From: Streptomyces viridochromogenes
GTDB lineage: Bacteria > Actinomycetota > Actinomycetes > Streptomycetales > Streptomycetaceae
Assembly (NCBI RefSeq): GCF_001270495.1
Contig: NZ_LGUR01000248.1
Location: 26,196 to 66,837, forward strand
Direction: 5' to 3'
DNA: 40,642 nucleotides
Shown here: positions 32,810 to 40,398 of the stretch, piece after piece
Position numbering within the stretch: the stretch's first letter is position 1
Layout of the letters: the number at the start of each line of letters is the position of its first letter
Position numbers and translations under genes: made by a program
The notes under the pieces: generated by a model
What the model saw: only the letters and a program-made list of their open reading frames with translations
Told to the model about the DNA's origin: nothing
Database searches by the model: none

Positions 32810-33763
32810 TCAGACCCCCGCCGCCGTCGCCCCCGCCTTCCCCGCGAGCGCGGCCGCCGCGGCCCCGACCAGCCCGGCGTCCGTACCCATCTGGGCCGGC
32901 GTGATCGTCAGGCGCTGGGCGAAGGACAGGGTGGCGTAGTCGTGGAGGGCCTTGCGCAGCGGCGTGAAGAGGACGTCTCCCGCCTTGCCCACTCCCCCGC
33001 CGATCACGGCGATGTCGATCTCGACGAGGGTCGCGGTGGCCGCGACCCCGGCGGCGAGGGCCTGCGCGGCCCGCTCGAAGGAGGCCACGGCGACCGGGTC
33101 GCCGTCCCGCGCGGCGGCGGCCACCGCGGCGGCGGACGTGTCGCCGTCCGGCCCGGGACGCCACCCGTTCTCCAGCGCCCGCCGGGCGATGTTGGGGCCG
33201 CTCGCGATGCGCTCCACGCAGCCGCGCGAACCGCAGGGGCACAGGTCGCCGTCCAGGTCGACGCTGATGTGGCCGATGTGGCCGGCGTTGCCGGTCGGGC
33301 CCGGGTGCAGCCGGCCGTTCAGGACGAGCCCGCCGCCGACGCCCGTGGAGACGACCATGCAGAGCGCGTTGTCATGGCCCCGTGCGGCCCCCTGCCAGTG
33401 CTCGGCCGCCGTGATGGCCACACCGTCGCCGATCAGCTCGACGGGCAGGCCACCGGCCGCTTCCTGGACCCGCCGGACCAGGGGATAGTCGCGCCAGCCG
33501 GGCACGTTCACCGGACTCACGGTGCCCGCGGAGGCGTCCACGGGTCCCGCGCTGCCGATACCGAGAGCCGTGGCGCGGTCCCACAGGGGCGATGCGGTGA
33601 GTTCGCCGACGACCTCCTCGACGGCCCGCATCACCGTTTCGCCGTCCTCTCGCGCGGGCGTCGCGCGCTGAGCCCGGGCCACGATCGTGCCGTGGCCGTC
33701 CACCAGCGCTCCGGCGATCTTGGTGCCGCCGATGTCGAGCGCAGCCACGAGGTCGGTGTGCAT
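32810..33763 (-). CDS. ROK-family sugar kinase (glucokinase-like)
   Basis: A 317-residue ROK protein without the DNA-binding extension, so an enzyme and not a repressor. ALDIGGTKIAGALVD (about 8-22) is the phosphate-binding loop; GDGVAITAAEHWQGAARG contains the catalytic Asp region; GHIGHISVD supplies a zinc His and CPCGSRGCVE the zinc Cys3 cluster. Substrates in this family are glucose, N-acetyl-glucosamine or -mannosamine and similar hexoses; which one is not decidable here. GGGGAGAA lies about 8-12 bases before ATG. Divergent from the LacI gene over two palindromes, which suggests sugar-responsive control. Confidence 0.93.
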   Translation of the reverse strand: MHTDLVAALDIGGTKIAGALVDGHGTIVARAQRATPAREDGETVMRAVEEVVGELTASPLWDRATALGIGSAGPVDASAGTVSPVNVPGWRDYPLVRRVQEAAGGLPVELIGDGVAITAAEHWQGAARGHDNALCMVVSTGVGGGLVLNGRLHPGPTGNAGHIGHISVDLDGDLCPCGSRGCVERIASGPNIARRALENGWRPGPDGDTSAAAVAAAARDGDPVAVASFERAAQALAAGVAATATLVEIDIAVIGGGVGKAGDVLFTPLRKALHDYATLSFAQRLTITPAQMGTDAGLVGAAAAALAGKAGATAAGV

Positions 33764-33773
33764 CAGTGTCAGT

Positions 33774-33809
33774 TCTCCCCGTCAACCATTCGGATCTCCC
33801 CGTCAACCA
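33774..33809. repeat. 15 bp direct repeat upstream of the ROK kinase
   Basis: TCTCCCCGTCAACCA occurs exactly twice (33774-33788 and 33795-33809), 21 bases apart, two helical turns. On the minus strand each copy carries GGGGAGA, so the repeat includes the ROK ribosome site; the second GGGGAGA is displaced. It could be a regulator site or a recent duplication. Confidence 0.7.
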
Positions 33810-33861
33810 CGGGAATTGGGTGACCGGTCTCGCGGTGGGGGCGCAGGCCGGAGATTGCGGT

Positions 33862-33893
33862 GGACAGTGTCCCCTGGATCTGACAACGTTGTC
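33862..33893. promoter_or_regulatory. Two palindromes, likely LacI-family operators
   Basis: GGACA-G-TGTCC (33862-33872) and GACAACGTTGTC (33882-33893) are both perfect dyads, centre to centre about 20.5 bases. The second, with its central CG, is the classic LacI-family operator form. They lie between the divergent ROK and LacI genes, so the encoded LacI protein is the natural binder. Confidence 0.7.
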
Positions 33894-33976
33894 CAGGCCC
33901 TATGCTCGACGCCACATCCTCATACAAGCCCATGGACCGACGCATCCCCGTGGACGACAGGACAGGACACCGCATC

Positions 33977-35026
33977 GTGCCCGAGACCATCCGGCGATCC
34001 GACCGCGCGCCCGAGAACCGCTACGGCAACCGTCCGACCATGAAGGACGTCGCGGCGCGGGCCGGAGTCGGTCTGAAGACCGTCTCGCGCGTGGTGAACG
34101 GCGAGCCCGGGGTCACTCCGGAGACGGAGCGCCGTGTCCAGGAGGCCATCGACGCCCTGGGCTTCCGCCGCAACGACAGCGCGCGGGTGCTGCGCAAGGG
34201 CCGTACGGCGAGCATCGGCCTGGTCCTGGAGGATCTCGCGGACCCCTTCTACGGCCCGCTCAGCCGCGCGGTCGAGGAGGTCGCCCGGGCCCACGGGGCC
34301 CTGCTGATCAACGGCTCCAGCGCCGAGGACCCGGACCGCGAGCAGGAGCTGGCGCTGGCGCTGTGCGCACGGCGGGTGGACGGGCTGGTGATCATTCCGG
34401 CCGGTGACGACCACCGGTACATGGAGCCGGAACTCAAGGCGGGCGTCGCCACGGTGTTCGTCGACCGGCCGGCCGGGCAGATCGACGCCGACTGCGTCCT
34501 GTCCGACAACCACGGCGGCGCCCGCGACGGCGTCGCCCACCTCATCGCCCACGGCCACCGCAGGATCGGCTTCATCGGCGACATGCCCCGCATCCACACG
34601 GCCGCCGAGCGGCTGCGCGGCTACCGGGCCGCAATGGAGGACGCGGGCATACCGGTGGAGGACTCCTGGATGTCCCTCGGCGTCACCGATCCGGAGCGGG
34701 TGCGCCGGGCGGCCGAGGAGATGCTCACCGGCCCCTCCCCCGTCACCGCGATCTTCGCGGGCAACAACCGGGTGACGGTCACCGTGATCCGGGTCCTCGC
34801 CGAACAGACCCGTCGCGTCGCCTTCGTCGGCTTCGACGACATCGAACTCGCCGACCTGCTCCAGCCGGGCGTCACCGTCGTCGCCCAGGACGCCGCGGCC
34901 CTCGGCCGTACCGCCGCCGAGCGGCTGTTCCGCCAGCTCGACGGCACCCTGGTCACCCCCGAACGCATCGAGCTGCCCACGCGCCTGATCACGCGCGGCT
35001 CGGGCGAACTGCCGCCGGCGGACTGA
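33977..35026 (+). CDS. LacI-family transcriptional regulator
   Basis: The helix-turn-helix MKDVAARAGVGLKTVSRVVNGEPGVTPET is of LacI type; the rest is a periplasmic-binding-protein-like sugar domain (ASIGLVLEDLADPFYGPL, LLINGSSAEDPDREQEL, GLVIIPAG, FVDRP, GHRRIGFIGD, AIFAGNN, FVGFDD) as usual. GTG 33977 is preferred because AGGACA lies upstream and coding bias is weaker before it; ATG 33902 gives 25 more residues and would place the operator only nine bases from the start codon. It probably represses the ROK kinase and itself. The cyclotransferase-like gene follows eight bases later, likely in the same operon. Confidence 0.92.
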   Translation: MPETIRRSDRAPENRYGNRPTMKDVAARAGVGLKTVSRVVNGEPGVTPETERRVQEAIDALGFRRNDSARVLRKGRTASIGLVLEDLADPFYGPLSRAVEEVARAHGALLINGSSAEDPDREQELALALCARRVDGLVIIPAGDDHRYMEPELKAGVATVFVDRPAGQIDADCVLSDNHGGARDGVAHLIAHGHRRIGFIGDMPRIHTAAERLRGYRAAMEDAGIPVEDSWMSLGVTDPERVRRAAEEMLTGPSPVTAIFAGNNRVTVTVIRVLAEQTRRVAFVGFDDIELADLLQPGVTVVAQDAAALGRTAAERLFRQLDGTLVTPERIELPTRLITRGSGELPPAD

Positions 35027-35033
35027 GCGGCCC

Positions 35034-35819
35034 ATGGACGACCGCACGAACGGGACGCCGCGGCCCGCACACGGCCGCACCTTGGAGGCGCTCGGCCTGG
35101 CCGACGCACCGCGCGATCAGCCGCTCCTCTATCCGGGCGCCTGGCCGTCGGACTCCGGTCTCCTCGACGGGGACCGGCTGCTGCCCCTGGAGCGTCTGGT
35201 GCACGACGACCGCACGCCCGTCCTCGCGGTCGGCTCCAACGCCTGTCCCGCCCAACTGCGGCGCAAGATGGACGCGTTCGGGATCACTTCCCCCATCCCC
35301 ATGGTGAAGGTCCGGATCACCGGCATCGGGGTGGGCGTCTCCGCACACGTGAGCCGCCTGGGATACGTGTCCGCGTCCCCCTTCGACGCACCCGGGCACG
35401 TCCGGGAGCTGTTCATCACCTGGCTCGACGCCGAGCAACTCCAGGTGATCGACGCGAGCGAGGGCGTGCCCGTGCGGCACGGCAACTACGACCGTGTCTG
35501 GCTGCCGGCGCCCGACCTGCGGATCGAGCTGGCGGACGGCAGCACCCTCCCGGGCACCTTCGTGTACGTCAACCGCCATGGCGTCCTGCACGACGGCACC
35601 GGCGCGCCGCGCACCCACCCCGGTCAGCGGGCGCTGATCACCGAACTCCTGCTGGGCTCTGCCCGGTTGCGGAAGCTGTTCGGTGTCACGCCCGAGGAGT
35701 TCTGCGCGCGAGCGCGAGCCGACGCGCGCCTGTGCGAGCGGGGCACCCGGCTGTTCGCGGAGGAACGGATGGTGACGGCCTCCGGGCTGGAGAAGTACGT
35801 CGGGGTTCAGCGGACCTGA
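35034..35819 (+). CDS. Gamma-glutamylcyclotransferase-like protein
   Basis: A 261-residue protein. VLAVGSNACPAQLRRKM (about 63-79) resembles the YGSN...M substrate-binding loop of gamma-glutamylcyclotransferase folds, and GTFVYVNRHGVL sits where the fold continues, but the usual catalytic Glu is not certain, and I do not recognise a named family. It follows the LacI gene by eight bases with GAGCGG before the ATG, so they are probably co-transcribed, yet no functional link to sugar use is apparent. The last four codons are the first unit of a tandem repeat. Confidence 0.6.
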   Translation: MDDRTNGTPRPAHGRTLEALGLADAPRDQPLLYPGAWPSDSGLLDGDRLLPLERLVHDDRTPVLAVGSNACPAQLRRKMDAFGITSPIPMVKVRITGIGVGVSAHVSRLGYVSASPFDAPGHVRELFITWLDAEQLQVIDASEGVPVRHGNYDRVWLPAPDLRIELADGSTLPGTFVYVNRHGVLHDGTGAPRTHPGQRALITELLLGSARLRKLFGVTPEEFCARARADARLCERGTRLFAEERMVTASGLEKYVGVQRT

Positions 35820-35879
35820 GTTCAGCGGACCCGAGTTCAGCGGAGCCGGCTTCAGCAGAGCTGGGGTCAGCAGACCGGG
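35805..35879. repeat. Five tandem 15 bp repeats bridging two convergent gene ends
   Basis: Units start at 35805, 35820, 35835, 35850 and 35865, consensus GTTCAGCGGACCYGA, diverging progressively to the right. The first unit holds the last codons and TGA of the cyclotransferase-like gene; the last holds the final codons and stop of the Ser/Thr kinase gene on the other strand. The whole gap between the two stops is repeat. Confidence 0.85.
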
Positions 35880-37819
35880 AGGCCGGGCACCGGCTCGTCG
35901 TTGTTGCCGCCCTCGATGTACACGTCGCTGATGTAGACGTTTGTGTTGCCGCTGTCGTCGTCGGTCTTGGCCCACCAGACGTTGGTCCACTGGCCGGACG
36001 TCTCGCGGCGGCCGAGGTTCTGCTGGCAGTAGAAGTAGTTGGTGCCGGAGTTGAGGACGCCTACCTCGGCGCCGGAGGCCGTGTACGACTTGGCCTGCGT
36101 CCAGACCTGGCAGTTGTACTTACCGCCGCCGATCGAGTGGCAGGCGTCGGGCTGTGGGGTGCTGCCGCCCCCGCCCGTGGTACCTCCGCCGCCCGTCGTT
36201 CCTCCGCCGCCGGTGGTACCGCCGTCGCCGGAGCCGCCGCCCGCGGTGCCCCCGTCGCTGCCGCCCCCGCCCGAGGTCTTGGTCGGGGACGAGGTGGTGG
36301 GCCGATCGGCGGGCTCGGCCCCCGCCGTGCCGCCGGGGGACTTGGTCGCGTCGGGGGACTTCTTGTCGTCGCCCTTGTCGGTCAGGCCCACGTCACCCGA
36401 GGGGCGGGCGTCGGGGCTGCTGGTCGCCGGGGCGGAGGCGCCCGTGGAGGTGGTGGCCGAGGTGTCCTGTGCCTCGGTCCTGGCGTCGCCCTCGTTGTTG
36501 ACCAGGGCGACCGTGACGCCGGCCGCCGCGAGGACGACGGTGACGGCCACGGCGGCGAGGAGTGCGCGGCCCTTGCGCCTGACCGGGGAGCCGGAGGAGG
36601 TGCCCATGGGGCCGGTGGCATCCGGGTCCCGCGGATGCGGCTGCGGATGCGGGTGCGGGCCGCCGTACGGCGTCACGGGCGGGTGCCCCGGGGTGCCGTA
36701 TCCCGGTACCGGTACCGGTCCGCCATGTCCCGCCGAGCCGGGGTGGCCGACGGGACCGAAGCCCTGTGGCGACGGTGTGCCCTGTCCTGGGGTCGCGGGC
36801 CCCTGCGCCGCGGCCCCGAAGCGCGGCGCCCCGGGCAGGCCGGAGGCGGGTACGCCCTGCTGCGGGGTGTCGCCGCCCTGAGCACCCTGCGTGCTCTGTT
36901 GCCGACCGCCGTACCCGGCGTCCGGCGAGCCGCGCAGTGCCGCCGTGGGCGCGTCCGTGGCGCCCGAGTCCGCCACCGCCTGGAGGAGTTCCCGCGCCTC
37001 GTCGGCCTCGGGACGGGACTCGGGACGCTTGTCCATCAGTCGCTGGAGGACGGGGCCGAGGGACCCGGCGTTACGGGGCTCCGGCAGGGGCTCGCTGACG
37101 ATCGCGGTGAGCGTGGAGAAGGTCGACGTACGGCGGAAGGGGGCGGAGCCCTCCACCGCCGCGTACAGCGTGGCGCCCAGGGCCCAGACGTCGGAGGACG
37201 GGCCCGGATCGGCGCCCTGGGCACGCTCGGGGGCCATGTAGTCCAGGGAGCCGACGAGATGGCCGGTGCGGGTCAGATGGGTGGCCGAGCCGTCGGCCGG
37301 GTCGTCCATCGTGGCGATGCCGAAGTCGGTCAGGACGACGCGACCGGAGCGTTCGAGCAGGATGTTGCCGGGCTTGACGTCACGGTGCAGGACACCGGCC
37401 CGGTGGGCGGCGGCCAGCGCGTCCATGACCTTGGCACCGAGGTCGGCCGCCTCGCGCGGATCGAGCGTGCCGCGGTCGCGCAGCACCGCTTCCAGGGAGG
37501 GGCCGTCGACCAGTTCCATGACGATCAGCGGGCGGCCGTCGACCTCGGCGACGTCGTGCACGGCCACCACGCCCGGATGCTTGACCCGGGCCGCCGCGCG
37601 GGCCTCGCGCTGCATCCGCAGCCGCAAATCGGCGAGTTCGGGACCGTCGGCGTCCGAGTAGGTTCGCAGTTCCTTGACGGCGACCTCGCGGCCCAGCACC
37701 TCGTCGACGGCCCGCCAGACCACGCCCATGCCGCCGCGTCCGAGCTGCGCCAGCACGCGATAACGCCCGGCCAGCAGCCGACCGGTCTCGTCCGCCTGTC
37801 CGTTGTCCCCCGATGACAC
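35867..37819 (-). CDS. Membrane Ser/Thr protein kinase (Hanks type)
   Basis: The 650-residue protein has a complete N-terminal kinase domain (about 18-285): GRGGMGVVW glycine loop, VAVKEL lysine, LHRDVKPGN catalytic loop, TDFGIA, YMAPERA and SSDVWALGATL. A Pro/Gly-rich cytoplasmic linker (about 290-410) leads to one membrane helix (ALLAAVAVTVVLAAAGVTVALV, in pieces about 416-437). Outside are a Thr/Ser-rich stalk, a GGGTTG repeat and a ~90-residue domain with four Cys (CHSIGGGKYNCQVW, YFYCQQN, terminal C), which may be a sensor stabilised by disulfides. Targets unknown. GTG 37819 is preceded by GGAACGGGG. Converges on the cyclotransferase-like gene. Confidence 0.93.
   Translation of the reverse strand: MSSGDNGQADETGRLLAGRYRVLAQLGRGGMGVVWRAVDEVLGREVAVKELRTYSDADGPELADLRLRMQREARAAARVKHPGVVAVHDVAEVDGRPLIVMELVDGPSLEAVLRDRGTLDPREAADLGAKVMDALAAAHRAGVLHRDVKPGNILLERSGRVVLTDFGIATMDDPADGSATHLTRTGHLVGSLDYMAPERAQGADPGPSSDVWALGATLYAAVEGSAPFRRTSTFSTLTAIVSEPLPEPRNAGSLGPVLQRLMDKRPESRPEADEARELLQAVADSGATDAPTAALRGSPDAGYGGRQQSTQGAQGGDTPQQGVPASGLPGAPRFGAAAQGPATPGQGTPSPQGFGPVGHPGSAGHGGPVPVPGYGTPGHPPVTPYGGPHPHPQPHPRDPDATGPMGTSSGSPVRRKGRALLAAVAVTVVLAAAGVTVALVNNEGDARTEAQDTSATTSTGASAPATSSPDARPSGDVGLTDKGDDKKSPDATKSPGGTAGAEPADRPTTSSPTKTSGGGGSDGGTAGGGSGDGGTTGGGGTTGGGGTTGGGGSTPQPDACHSIGGGKYNCQVWTQAKSYTASGAEVGVLNSGTNYFYCQQNLGRRETSGQWTNVWWAKTDDDSGNTNVYISDVYIEGGNNDEPVPGLPVC
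36171..36224. repeat. Three 18 bp repeats encoding GGGTTG units
   Basis: Exactly spaced 18-base units at 36171, 36189 and 36207, inside the kinase gene. They encode Gly-Gly-Gly-Thr-Thr-Gly hexapeptides in the flexible stalk between membrane helix and external domain. Length may vary between strains. Confidence 0.75.
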
Positions 37820-37923
37820 CGCTGCCCCGTTCCTGTGACACCACTGACACGTCGATGCGTGGCGTACAGACTACGGGGCGGCGGTGACAACGCCAGCCGG
37901 TGGTTGCGAAAGTGACAGGTCCG

Positions 37924-39228
37924 CTACTTCGCGGAAGCCGTCAAATCGCCCCTGCGGGGTGCCGCGAAGCCCTCCAGGTCGGCCCGGGTCAGGCCGGTGA
38001 GGCGAGCGACCTCGCCGATGTCGAGGGCTCCGCAGTCCAGGCCGCGCAGCAGGTAGCCGCTGAGGGCCTTGGCGGTGGCGGGCTCGTCCATGACGTCGCC
38101 GCCGGCCCGGTTGGCGTACCGGGCGAGACGGGCCGCGGCCTGCTCGAAACCTTCACGGTAGAAGGCGAAGACGGCCGCGTACCGGGTGGGGATGTGGCCG
38201 GGGTGCATGTCCCAGCCCTGGTAGTAGGCGCGGGCCAGAGCGCGGCGGGTGAGGCCGTAGTGCAGTCGCCAGGCGTCGTGGACCTTGGCGGTCGGGCCGA
38301 CCGGCAGGACGTTCGTCGAGCCGTCCGACACGCGTACGCCGGTGCCCGCCGCCGCGACCTGCATGATCGCCTTGGCATGGTCGGCGGCCGGGTGGTCGCT
38401 GGCCTGGTAGGCGGCGGAGACGCCGAGGCAGGCGCTGTAGTCGAAGGTGCCGTAGTGCAGGCCGGTGGCGCGGCCCTCGGCGGCCTGGATCATCCGGGCG
38501 ACGGAGGCGGTGCCGTCGGTGGCGAGGATGGACTGGCTGGTCTCGATCTGGATCTCGAAGCCGATCCGGCCGGGCTCAAGTCCGCGCGCCTTCTCGAACT
38601 CCTCCAGGAGCCGCACCATCGCGGTGACCTGCTCGGGGTACGTCACCTTGGGCAGCGTGAGCACCAGCCCGTCGGGCAGGCCGCCGGCCTCCATCAGACC
38701 GGTGAGGAAGATGTCGAGGGTGCGGATGCCGCGGTCGCGTACCGGCGCCTCCATGCACTTCATGCGGATGCCCATGTACGGGGCCGCCGTGCCGTTCCGG
38801 TACGCCTCGGCGATCAGCCGTGCCGCGCGGGCGGCCGACTGGTCCTCCTCGGCGTCGGGGCGGGGGCCGTATCCGTCCTCGAAGTCGACGCGCAGGTCCT
38901 CCACGGGCTCGCGCTCCAGCTTGGCGCGCACGCGCGCGTAGACGGGCTCGGCGAGTTCGTCGGACAGGCCGAGGACGGCGGCGAAGGAGGCGGCGTCCGG
39001 GGCGTGTTCGTCGAGGGAGGCGAGGGCCTGGTCGCCCCAGGAGCGGATGGTGTCGGCGGCGAAGACGTCGCCGGGGACGTAGACGGTGTGGACGGGCTGG
39101 CGGCTGCCGGGATCCCCGGGGTAGCGGCGCTCCAGCTCCGCGTCGACCGGCGCGAGGGAGGCGCTGATCTCCTCGCTGACGGCTCCCGCGAGGCTCGTCG
39201 CCACCTTCTCCTGCTGGCCCTGACCCAT
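37924..39228 (-). CDS. DUF6986 aldolase/citrate-lyase-like enzyme
   Basis: A 434-residue protein of the HpcH/HpaI-like TIM-barrel group that Streptomyces annotation calls aldolase or DUF6986. DLRVDFEDGYG (about 112-122), MGIRMKCMEAPVRDR, LTLPKVTYPEQV and FEIQIETSQSIL are in the places where citrate-lyase-type barrels bind Mg and oxo-acid; HYGTFDYSACLGV, TDGTASVARMIQAA and GWDMHPGHIPTRY follow, as in malate-synthase-like and CitE folds. Probably a lyase or aldolase using an oxo-acid or acyl-CoA. GGAGGG stands about 7 bases before the ATG. An IclR-type palindrome lies just upstream. Downstream of this gene on the same strand is the Ser/Thr kinase. Confidence 0.82.
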   Translation of the reverse strand: MGQGQQEKVATSLAGAVSEEISASLAPVDAELERRYPGDPGSRQPVHTVYVPGDVFAADTIRSWGDQALASLDEHAPDAASFAAVLGLSDELAEPVYARVRAKLEREPVEDLRVDFEDGYGPRPDAEEDQSAARAARLIAEAYRNGTAAPYMGIRMKCMEAPVRDRGIRTLDIFLTGLMEAGGLPDGLVLTLPKVTYPEQVTAMVRLLEEFEKARGLEPGRIGFEIQIETSQSILATDGTASVARMIQAAEGRATGLHYGTFDYSACLGVSAAYQASDHPAADHAKAIMQVAAAGTGVRVSDGSTNVLPVGPTAKVHDAWRLHYGLTRRALARAYYQGWDMHPGHIPTRYAAVFAFYREGFEQAAARLARYANRAGGDVMDEPATAKALSGYLLRGLDCGALDIGEVARLTGLTRADLEGFAAPRRGDLTASAK

Positions 39229-39244
39229 CCCACACCCTCCAATT

Positions 39245-39259
39245 TTCCGCTATACGGAA
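39245..39259. promoter_or_regulatory. Palindrome TTCCG-CTATA-CGGAA, IclR-type operator
   Basis: A perfect 5+5+5 dyad 17 bases before the DUF6986 ATG, overlapping its likely promoter. A weaker dyad CGGA...TCCG (39255-39270) shares its right arm. TTCCG-N5-CGGAA-like boxes are the form seen for IclR-family regulators in actinobacteria. No iclR gene is in the window. Confidence 0.6.
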
Positions 39260-39432
39260 TCAACAATCCGTAGAACGAAGCTATCTGGGACCTTCCGACT
39301 GGTCAACACCATGTCCACGGGGAGTCACTCCACCATCTCGCCATGTTCACGCTCATCTCAGGACGCGGTATCACACTTCCATACGCACGCCCCGCACGAC
39401 TCGTCCGGCCGTTCCCACCGAAGGAGTCCGAA

Positions 39433-40341
39433 GTGCCGATCCACAGCCGAGTCACGCGCCGTCTGGGCCTGAAGGCCGCGTTAGCAGCGGCGGTCACCGC
39501 ACCCCTCTCCAGTACAGCACTGCCCGCCTCGTCCGCCTCGGCAGGCGAACGCCCCGCTCGCGGCCACCTCCAGGTCATGTCCTTCAACCTGCGCTTCGCG
39601 AGCACCACCGAGCCCCACAGCTGGGCCGTACGCAGACCGGTCATGCGCGAACTGCTGAACCGCGAGGCACCGCATGTCATCGGCACCCAGGAGGGCGTCT
39701 TCGCGCAACTGCTGGACATCGACTCCGACCTCGGCCCGCACTACGACTGGCTGGGCACCGGCAGGCTGCACGGCAGCCGCGACGAGTCGATGGCGATCTT
39801 CTACGACACCCGCCGTCTGCGCCCGGCCGAGTACGACCACTTCTGGCTCTCCGACACCCCGTACGTGATCGGCTCCAACACATGGGGCGCGGCCTTCGCC
39901 CGTATGGTCACGTGGATCCGCTTCCGCGATCTGACCGACGGCGGACGGGAGTTCTACCTCCTCGACACCCACTTCGACCATGTGAGCCAGTACGCGCGCG
40001 AGCGCAGCGCCGCGCTCATCGCCGAGCGGATCGCCGGGTTCGACCGCTCCCTGCCGGTCGTCGTGACCGGGGACTTCAATGTCGCCGCCCACAAGAACAC
40101 GGTGTACGACAAGCTGCTCGGCGCCGGTCTCGTCGACACCTGGGACACCGCACGCGAGCGCAGCGCGCTGTACGCGACCTTCCACGGCTACAAGCCGCTG
40201 ACGCCGGACGGCGACCGCATCGACTGGGTCCTCAGCTCGCCCGGCGTCACGGCGTACCGGGCGGCGATCAACACCTTCTCCGACGACGGCCAGTTCCCGA
40301 GCGACCATCTGCCCGTGCAGGCGTTCCTGGGCCTAGGATGA
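39433..40341 (+). CDS. Secreted endonuclease/exonuclease/phosphatase-family protein
   Basis: A 302-residue exported hydrolase. The N-terminus, RVTRRLGLKAALAAA followed by a hydrophobic run and ASSASA, is a signal peptide, possibly of Tat type. The catalytic domain shows MSFNLR (Asn), IGTQEGV (metal Glu), DTHFDH, VTGDFNVAA (Asp/Asn), RIDWVL and SDHLPV (Asp-His pair), the full EEP set. Members cleave DNA, phosphoinositides or sphingomyelin; this one is like the sugar-phosphatase or nuclease-type secreted forms and the substrate is unknown. GTG 39433 is chosen because AAGGAG precedes it; the ATG at 39343 is longer without support. A long hairpin follows. Confidence 0.9.
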   Translation: MPIHSRVTRRLGLKAALAAAVTAPLSSTALPASSASAGERPARGHLQVMSFNLRFASTTEPHSWAVRRPVMRELLNREAPHVIGTQEGVFAQLLDIDSDLGPHYDWLGTGRLHGSRDESMAIFYDTRRLRPAEYDHFWLSDTPYVIGSNTWGAAFARMVTWIRFRDLTDGGREFYLLDTHFDHVSQYARERSAALIAERIAGFDRSLPVVVTGDFNVAAHKNTVYDKLLGAGLVDTWDTARERSALYATFHGYKPLTPDGDRIDWVLSSPGVTAYRAAINTFSDDGQFPSDHLPVQAFLGLG

Positions 40342-40343
40342 CA

Positions 40344-40382
40344 CGAGGCCCCCGTGACCGCCGGACGGTCACGGGGGCCTCG
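40344..40382. terminator. 17 bp perfect hairpin, bidirectional terminator
   Basis: Positions 40344-40360 pair without mismatch with 40366-40382 around a 5-base loop. It lies between the convergent EEP gene (stop 40341) and the electron-transfer flavoprotein gene (stop 40399) and can serve both. Confidence 0.85.
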
Positions 40383-40398
40383 ATGTGCCCGGTCGGGA

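Noticed and set aside
35732..37816. Plus-strand frame with SADLS/SADPS pentapeptide-like units
   Set aside because: The units are just the 15 bp tandem array read in a non-coding frame, and the rest is antisense to the Ser/Thr kinase.
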